From Primula veris (taxonomy: Eukaryota > Streptophyta > Magnoliopsida > Ericales > Primulaceae), in the NCBI GenBank assembly GCA_963682055.1, contig OY821746.1, positions 29,826,481 to 29,890,480 of the forward strand: 64,000 nt of DNA, given 5' to 3'. Within the stretch, counting starts at the first letter, position 1, and every line of letters begins with the position of its first letter. Below the pieces are notes generated by a model. That model was given only the letters and a program-made list of their open reading frames with translations, was not told where the DNA came from and made no database searches. Below are positions 56,905-64,000 of the stretch, one piece after another. Made by a program: the position numbers and the translations under genes.

Positions 56905-59900
56905 CCCTTTACTCAACTCATAATTCTATGGTGAAGTATCATTTAATTATGGATTGCTTATATGGTGATCTATTTGTGAAACGTAATGCGATAGATCTAG
57001 ACTTTTATTACCAACAAGCTTTGAACATGTTAAAAACCGAACTTTTATCCTCATAAATAGTATTTTCTTTTTTCACCTAGCTTGAACATTTCTTTATACA
57101 GTTAGTCCGCCCTTTCTCCTTGTATCCGTGCTACATGGGCAGACTAACTGTATATATAGAGAAATGTTTACGCTATAAGAAAAAATAAAATACTATTTAT
57201 GAGGATAAAAGTTCAGTTTTTAACATGTTCAAAACTTGTTGGTAATAAAAGTCTAGATCTATGACATCACGTTTCACACATAGATCAACACCATATAAAT
57301 AATCCATAATTAAATGATACTGAACATTAAAACTATGTATTGAATAAACGAACCTACTGTACATATAGAGAAGTGCTCACACTTGCTCATATTTTGTTGA
57401 TCGTCTATCACATCAGTAAGATCTATATATATGCCGCTTATCATAGTAAGTGAAGACTTGGATAAAGACACACGCACATTGATCTCCACACACATACCAC
57501 CTTGCTCTATGTGAAGATGGCCAAGTATTAGATTCTTTTTTATGAAATCACACAATAACAAACATTAAAGTTTAAAATCATTCTTTTCCTAAAACTATTT
57601 AACGGTCAAATCAAATCTCATTGAGAAGCAACATAAAAACTAAACAACAACTAGAGATGGAATAAATCTCTCCATTTAATTCACAACATCAATTTAATTC
57701 AAATGAGAAACGAAAAAGGCTCCAAAACCTAGTTGTATGTTATGAAAAATTGTTACATAAAATAAAGCACACAAACGTCAACATCAATTAGGCTTATCAT
57801 TGAAATGATAAAACTTATGACTAAGAAAACAAAACAAAAACAAAAAAACAATCATGTCATAACAATAAATCAACTTCTCTAAAATTTCAACCTTTCGAGT
57901 ACATTGCGATTTATGAATACCAATGTTCTCCATGAGTAAAAACATGGACTTTCCCTCTTTATAATATGGAATCTGGTTGCTCAATGATGAAAAGCACAAC
58001 CACGGACTCCTATTTAAATGAGTCAGCATTTCAACATTTATTGAGATTAAGTGAATAATACCAAAAATATTGATACAAGAGCATCGAATTTATTAATATT
58101 AAATACATCCTAACTAGTATTCTATATGTGAGAGAGATTTCATTTAATAATTTAATGTTTTTTGCATGATCGGATTATGGAAATCAACCACTAACTCGCA
58201 TTCAAATACATCAAATTCATTATAATTCAGAGGATGAGATTTATTAAAATTATACACGTGTTTGTATATTTTATAACATATAAATTTTTTTTTATGAGTG
58301 TATATTAACAATTCAGATTCGTCTATAACTGCAGCACGTGTCAACTAAAGTTCTTTTGGCCTTTGACTTAGATAATATTATCATTTAACAAGGGCCCGGA
58401 TGGGGAAAATAAAAGGCAATAAAAACCTAGGGTAAATTTATATCAGTTACAAAAAAAACTAAAAAAAAAACTTAAACCTAGGGTAAAATAAAGCTAATAT
58501 TTGTTATTTTAATTACTAGGATCAAATAGGGATTATGTTATGGTCAGTTTATTGAACAATCCTCTTTTTGTGAAGTTTTATTAATATCCAAAGGCGAAAA
58601 GAACTTTAGTTGACACGTGCTGCAAGCTATATATATATATATATATCTGAATTGTTAATATGCACTTATATAAAATATTATTTGTTATAAAATATACAAA
58701 CACATGTATAACTTGAATAAATTTTATCCTATGTATTTTAAGTCTTATTCACGGAATTATAATGAATCTAATGTATTTGAATGCGAGTTAGTGGTTGATT
58801 TCTATAATCCGATCATGCAAAAAACACTAAATTATTAAATTAAATCTCTCTCAGATAGAATACTTGTTATAATGTATGTAATATTAATAAATTCGATGCT
58901 CTCGTATCAATTTTTTTGATCTTATTCACTTAATCTCAATAAATAATTAAATGTTGACGCCTTTAAATAGGAGTCTGTGTTTGTGTTTTTCATAATTGAA
59001 CAACCGGATTCCATATTATAAAAAGAAGGCAACCCCATATTTTTACTTATGGATAACATTGTAATTCATTAATCACAATGTACTCGAAAGCTTGAAATTT
59101 TAGAGAGGTTGATTTATTGTTACGATATGTTTTTTTTCCCCTAGTCCTTAGCTTTATTATTTCAATGACAAACCCAATTGATGTTGATGTTTGCGTGGGT
59201 TATTTTATGTAACAATATTGCATAACATACAACTAGGTTTTAGAGCCTTTTTCATTTCTCATTTGAATTAGATTGATATTGTGAATTAAATGTAGGGATT
59301 TATTTCATCTTTAGTTGTTGTTTAGTTTTTTATGTTGCTTTTCAATGGGATATGATTTGGCCATTAAATAGTTCTAGGAAAAGAAGGATTTTAAACTTTA
59401 ATTTTAGTTATTGTGTGATTTTATAAAAAAACCTAATACTTTACATCCTAAAAAAATAATTTATTTTGCAGTTGGAGACTTGGAATCTCACGTTGCCTTA
59501 TTTATGATAGGATGTAAATGTTATTGTTTGTTCAATTGAGGCGACAAGTTTACTCCAAGTTCTTGATTTAATTGATTATTTTATTTGTTAATTGAATTAC
59601 TATGTCTAATGGCTTGTGTCTCTGTCTATAGTTGGCGATCTTCACATGGAGCAAATTGATGAGGGGGATGAAAATATGTGTGTGTGCCTTTATCAAAATC
59701 TTCATTTACTAGGATAAACGGAATATATTTAGAACTTACTGATGTGATGGAGATCAACAAAATATGAGCAAGTGTGAGCATTTCTTTATACATTAAGTAT
59801 GTTTATTCAATGCATAGTTCTATCGTTAAGTATCATTTAATTATGGATTGCTTATATGGTGTTGATCTATGTGTTAAACGTGATGCGATAGATCTAGACT

Positions 59901-60060
59901 TTTATTACCAACAAGTTTTGAATATGTTAAAAGCCAAACTTTTATCCTCATAAATTGTATTTTCTTTTTTTCACCTAGCTTGAACATTTCTCCGTACAAT
60001 AAGTCTGCCCTTACTTCTTGTATCCATGCTTCAAGTGCAGACTAAATGTATAGGAAAATG
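56905..60060. repeat. Foldback family 2, copy B (large palindrome plus extra arm end)
   Basis: The left arm, about 57120-58440, is inverted against the right arm, about 58480-60060. Shared blocks include GATAGATCTAGACTTTTATT, TGCATGATCGGATTATGGAA and AATCATGTCATAACAATAAA. A third partial copy of the arm tip lies at 56905-57115, forming a smaller palindrome around 57130. The centre carries two inverted AACCTAGGGTAAA motifs. There is no coding capacity. Copy A is at 35425-35679 with 44977-45790. Confidence 0.85.
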
Positions 60061-62272
60061 TCTACAACTATAAATAAGTTCTAAACTAAAAAATATGAAT
60101 ACACAAAATCAAAGGCAATTTGTATGTTAAATATTCTCCATGATTAAAGCCATATGAATAAATTATTATTCATTACATTTTGGACCCATTATATTTATGT
60201 ATGTAATAGTTATTGAGCTATAAGTATTTATATTTTTTTAAGTAAAGCTTATGCTTCTAGCGGCAGATGCAGTGTTTATGCTTTACGTTTGACATCAATT
60301 TTTTTGGTCTATAAGTTGCTTTTAAAAAAATTGTAGAAGAAATTGATTTTAAAAGCTGCTTAGCGCATTTGATAACATATTTTTATATTCTTGATTTATT
60401 AAGATTTGTTTTTGGTTTAGATTTTAACTTTTTGCTAATTTATTTTAAATGACCAAATTATCCATATTTTAAAAATAAAATGAGTAGATAAACATGGGTA
60501 ACCTATGTATGTTCATCTAAAATATGTTCGAATGTCACGCCATGAAGAAGTGAAAGAAAACTCTCAAGGTGGAGAAATCGCCACTAGTAAATTGGAGAAA
60601 ATAGAGAATATAATAATTGTTTTATCGTGTAATCAGCTCTCACGGCTAAGGGTATTTTCGTAAATAACATTAAAAAAAATTAAACTCCAATTTGGTACCG
60701 AAAAAGCTACAAATGTCCACCAAAAATATATTTTTTTTGCTTTTCAATCTTTGACTGCTTTAATAGCCAAAATCTAGCTTTTTAAAAGAAATAAAAGCTA
60801 ACATGCTAAACATTCATTTTCCATAGCAAAAAATGTAAAAAATAACGTAAAAAAGGCTTGTACCAAATACTTAGTGAAGCTATTCTGAATATTCTAACTA
60901 TCCTTTCAATAGAAATAGTTTATCCTATCAAAAAAGGGTGAAGTATTAAAAGATAAAGATACACTAGAGGCGAAGTTGTGCAAATTAGTCATAGGAATCT
61001 TAACTCTAAAATCTCTAAATTCTTACATGCAATAGTCTTGGCTCTGATAACAATTGTTTGCCCGTGTGGCTAAATTTTAGGGGGTCGGTGAATAACATTT
61101 TAGATATTTTTCGTGAAATTAAAATTTAAGCGCAAATAATCAACCCAACTAGCTCAATATATATTTGCAACAATAAACATGTGATTATAAATAATAAATT
61201 AAAGCATACGTACAAGTACAAATAAATAAGTTGCGAAAAGTAAATAGTAAGTGAATAGAGATTGACACCCCGATATATAAAAGTTCGATAAACCCGCATA
61301 CGTACTCTCCTCGGAATTAAATTTAGCGAGTATTTCACTATAATATTTTTCTCAATATTACAAATCCTAATAAGCTAATTAATCTATTTGCTCATTTTAT
61401 AACCGAGTATACAATTTTGATACAGGTACAAGAGTACACAAAAGGTGAGTCAACGACTCTTCATCAATCTATGAGTATCCCGAATGACTTGAGTTAGAGC
61501 TTTTAATTTAGCACTTGCTTAATAATCTTGTACTCAAACACTCACTCACAATTGATTTTTTAACTTTGCTCTGTATAATAATATAACCACACTCACTACT
61601 TTATTGTTTCTAAATAAGCTAATTTATAAGTTTTTGATTTTTTTGAACTTGATCTTTTATCTCCTCGTTTTTCCCTTTTTTGACATTTTTTGTTCAACAA
61701 TGAAGTTTTTAACTTTTGTTATTGAGGGGTTGGAGAGATGGTGTATTGGTAAGTGTTTGTTGTATTTGTAGAGAGAAATATGAAGATACATGTGTGTTTT
61801 GAGTATAGATCTGTTGGGTGTTTCCTGAGTTGTTTAGTTGAATTTCATACCTTTTGACAACGCGTTGCAAAGTTACAACGTGTTGTGATTTTCATTTCCT
61901 TCTTTCTTTGTCTATAACATGTTTTAAAGATACAACGCGTTGTGATCTTCCTTACTCTTTTATCTATTGACAACGTGTTGTATATTCTTAAAATATTAGT
62001 AACTTGCTCAACTTGGAATCAATTCCCGTTTAAACCGTCGGCTTTGTTATCGAATGCTTTATCATTTTAAATACTGAAATTTACAATTTTCTCTTCTTGG
62101 AAAAGATTAAATAGTAAATCATGGAATAGATCAATTGTAAAATCATTAAATCATAAACACAATTATAATCAAAATCGATTATTGAACACATGGTTCAACA
62201 CATGTTATCATGTGTTACCTAGTTAAAGTAAAAATATGTATTTATCTTTCAAATATTTGTGCGAGTTAGTGA

Positions 62273-62276
<4 letters not shown>
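60061..62276. other. Non-coding stretch
   Basis: No gene or complete element is recognised. Four CAAC(G)(C/T)GTTG palindromic decamers cluster at 61858-61980. Segments around 60280-60880 (GCTTTTAAAA/TTTTAAAAGC motifs facing each other) and 61070-61330 look transposon-derived but could not be assigned. Confidence 0.45.
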
Positions 62277-62326
<50 letters not shown>

Positions 62327-62346
62327 TTATTTATTTATTTATTTAT
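62277..62346. repeat. Compound microsatellite (AT)n(ATTT)n
   Basis: About 22 AT units pass directly into about six ATTT units. Confidence 0.95.
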
Positions 62347-62909
62347 CTTGTATTATACAAAATTTAAATTTAAATAAATTTATATTTTTATATATGAAAC
62401 TCTATTTAACAATAACATCTATAAATTAATATTTTTTACTCATCCATGAGTTTATGACTGTATAAAGGTTCTGTTGTATTATGATTTTAAATCTCATCGG
62501 CTTGTAGTGATGTATATAGAGAGAATGCTTTCTATAGAGTTTATCTAGCTATGTTTTGCTTAAGAGTTGATGCTAGTTTTTCTACCTATTTTCTGTGGCT
62601 AGTCGAGAGTATTTTCTAGCTATTAGATTAGATTCTTCTTTCGTTTGTGCTACATGCATGTTTTCACAGATTGTGCCAATGAAAAATAGGAGTATCTTCC
62701 ATGTTTCTGAATCAATAAATGAACAAATAATACCTTTTTTTTATGAAGGTGCGAATTGTTAAAATCAAAGCAAACAGATGACATCAATATGGGACCTTCA
62801 AAAACGTGTAAATCTAAAAATGATCAGATATAATGCGAGACTTCAAATCCGGCGAATGGATTTTGTTATAAGTAAATGCCAACAAAACCTTATTAAGTTA
62901 CAAAGTTAG
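62347..62909. other. Non-coding stretch
   Basis: Nothing is recognised between the microsatellite and the MITE, apart from the left copy of the MITE target duplication at 62901-62909. Confidence 0.5.
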
Positions 62910-63284
62910 GAGTACAAATATTCTACCCCATATTTTGTACCCATTCCGAGCCCTCTAGATTTTTTAACCCAAAATAATTATTCAAAAAAATAAAAAAATT
63001 ACTATATTTATAATTAGATATGTATCAATACATTCCAATAATTATTTTCTTACGGAAATTCAAATATGGTTTATTTTAGAATTAAAATAAGAACCGGTGT
63101 AACCTAAAAATTAAATCAAAAAAAAATGTAACTTAACATTATGCATCAATGTTATGAAATATGTTTAGAATACATTGTATAAGTTTATAAACATACAAAA
63201 AAAGTAATAAAAATTTAAAGATTGAGGGAAAATAGATAAGGGGGTAGGAAATAGGTACAAATTATGGGTAGAAAATTTAGACTC
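62910..63284. mobile_element. Mutator-type MITE
   Basis: 375 bp with inverted ends GAGTACAAATATTCTACCC and (reverse complement of the right end) GAGTCTAAATTTTCTACCC. Flanking direct repeats CAAAGTTAG at 62901-62909 and 63285-63293 are a perfect 9 bp, the Mutator-like duplication length. No coding capacity. It lies about 0.5 kb upstream of the gene at 63809. Confidence 0.9.
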
Positions 63285-63705
63285 CAAAGTTAGTACTTTC
63301 CATAATAACTTTCAAATTTATGTGTCAAGAGAGGTAAAATTTTAATATGAAATATTTGTATTAATTAAAAGTTACTTAAAAAGAAAAGAAAAAAATAAGA
63401 AAGAAGACCAACAATTTTACCGTCATTAGATGTATAGTCGACAAATACAATCACAATTCTTAGGAAAATAGGAAACAATTGAAGGGCCATCATTATAATC
63501 TGTCATTCCAATGAATCATGCTTACACATTCATTCCTCAGTGAATATCTTTCCTATATGGGTTTTCACAGGTTCATTTACTTGATTGATGTTCACAGGTT
63601 CTTGACAAAACTTTTGATAAATGTGGCCATTAAACATTTTGTTTTTCTTAACCTAAGATTAAAAGAATCAACAAAATCTCTTAAACACCCTCCTTCCTCC
63701 ACTCC
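63285..63705. other. Upstream region of the response-regulator-like gene
   Basis: No further gene. Pyrimidine-rich sequence begins near 63680 just before the TATA box. Confidence 0.5.
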
Positions 63706-63713
63706 TATATAAA
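63706..63713 (+). promoter_or_regulatory. TATA box
   Basis: TATATAAA lies 96 bases before the ATG at 63809, followed by a CT-rich leader (TCTTTCAAGTTCATTTTC), as in plant core promoters. Confidence 0.7.
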
Positions 63714-63808
63714 CCATTCTCTCCTATTGAGAATTTCATCACAGTTTCATATTACAATCTTTCAAGTTCATTTTCTTTCTCTTGGTTCATCAAGTTCATT
63801 TTCCAGTC

Positions 63809-63938
63809 ATGTATAGTGGAGGCTATACCCTTGCGGTGAATACACACTATGCCCAGGGAGTCCATGTGTTACTTGTAGACTCTGATTTGGCGTCTCTTAC
63901 GGCCATGACTAGAATGCTCGAGTCTTTTTTCTACAGAG
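63809..63938 (+). CDS. Response-regulator-like gene, exon 1 (partial)
   Basis: Exon 1 encodes 43 codons plus one base: it starts MYSGGYTLAVNTHYAQGVHV and continues LLVDSDLASLTAMTRMLESF, then ends at CTACAGAG/GTACATT, a donor site. VHVLLVDSDLASL followed by a helix resembles strand 1 and helix 1 of receiver domains of plant type-B or pseudo response regulators (VLVVDDDPTCLMILEKML). These act in cytokinin or clock signalling in the nucleus. The acidic pair at strand 1 is D-S rather than D-D. Only the first exon is in the window, so neither the phospho-acceptor Asp nor a Myb-like domain can be checked. The start is the first ATG after the TATA box. Confidence 0.65.
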
Positions 63939-64000
63939 GTACATTCTAAGATTTGATAAGTTGATGCCTTATGATCATCTACCTATTCATCTTCAATTTT

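Noticed and set aside
1..64000. tRNA, rRNA or snoRNA genes
   Set aside because: I saw no cloverleaf with TTCGA-type B box or rRNA-like block; a short RNA gene could still be missed by eye.

Overview
The window is AT-rich nuclear DNA from a flowering plant, probably a eudicot. It contains plant Ty3/gypsy and Ty1/copia LTR retrotransposons, a complete CACTA (En/Spm-type) transposon with GT-AG introns, two plant L1-type LINEs, several MITEs, and decayed fragments of three plant genes: the DEAH-box splicing helicase PRP16, the Polycomb-associated EMBRYONIC FLOWER 1 (EMF1), and an ABA receptor of the PYL8/PYL9 class. No operons, phage, CRISPR or tRNA/rRNA genes were seen. Almost the whole window is nested mobile DNA; the only likely host gene is the first exon of a response-regulator-like gene at the right edge (63809 onward).

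Layout. 1-4286: 5' part of a Tat-like gypsy element on the minus strand (LTR, PBS, gag, protease, RT), broken by two frameshifts and one stop. 4390-6486: a ~0.95 kb repeat unit joined to the 3' end of PRP16 (minus), which abuts an EMF1 C-terminal fragment (plus). 7717-9060: decayed LINE. 9113-10380: TIR element. 10981-13110: a 2.1 kb imperfect palindrome. 13975-17100: second copy of the repeat unit plus a longer PRP16 pseudogene, interrupted by two related hAT-like MITEs. 20380-22620: half copy of the palindrome family carrying a PYL retrocopy with poly(A) and target-site duplication. 22718-25284: internally deleted gypsy element with both LTRs. 25385-27620: EMF1 sequence arranged as two inverted duplications plus a near-perfect 101-bp palindrome. 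28184-34665: copia element with similar LTRs but a ruined interior.

35680-44976: complete CACTA transposon with matching ATA target duplications. Its TNPA-like gene splices into an apparently intact 559-codon ORF, and its TNP2 transposase has a single visible in-frame stop. It sits inside one copy of a second foldback family (35425-35679 and 44977-45790); another copy lies at 56905-60060. 45800-54729: two tandem L1-type LINEs, both with an ATGA overlap joining ORF1 to ORF2. 62910-63284: Mutator-type MITE with a perfect 9-bp target duplication. 63706-63938: TATA box, leader and exon 1 of the response-regulator-like gene.

The main theme is inverted duplication. Four hairpin-capable structures exceed 600 bp, two of them built from EMF1 coding sequence. 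If transcribed they would give double-stranded RNA matching a developmental Polycomb gene. This is inference from layout; the sequence alone cannot show expression.
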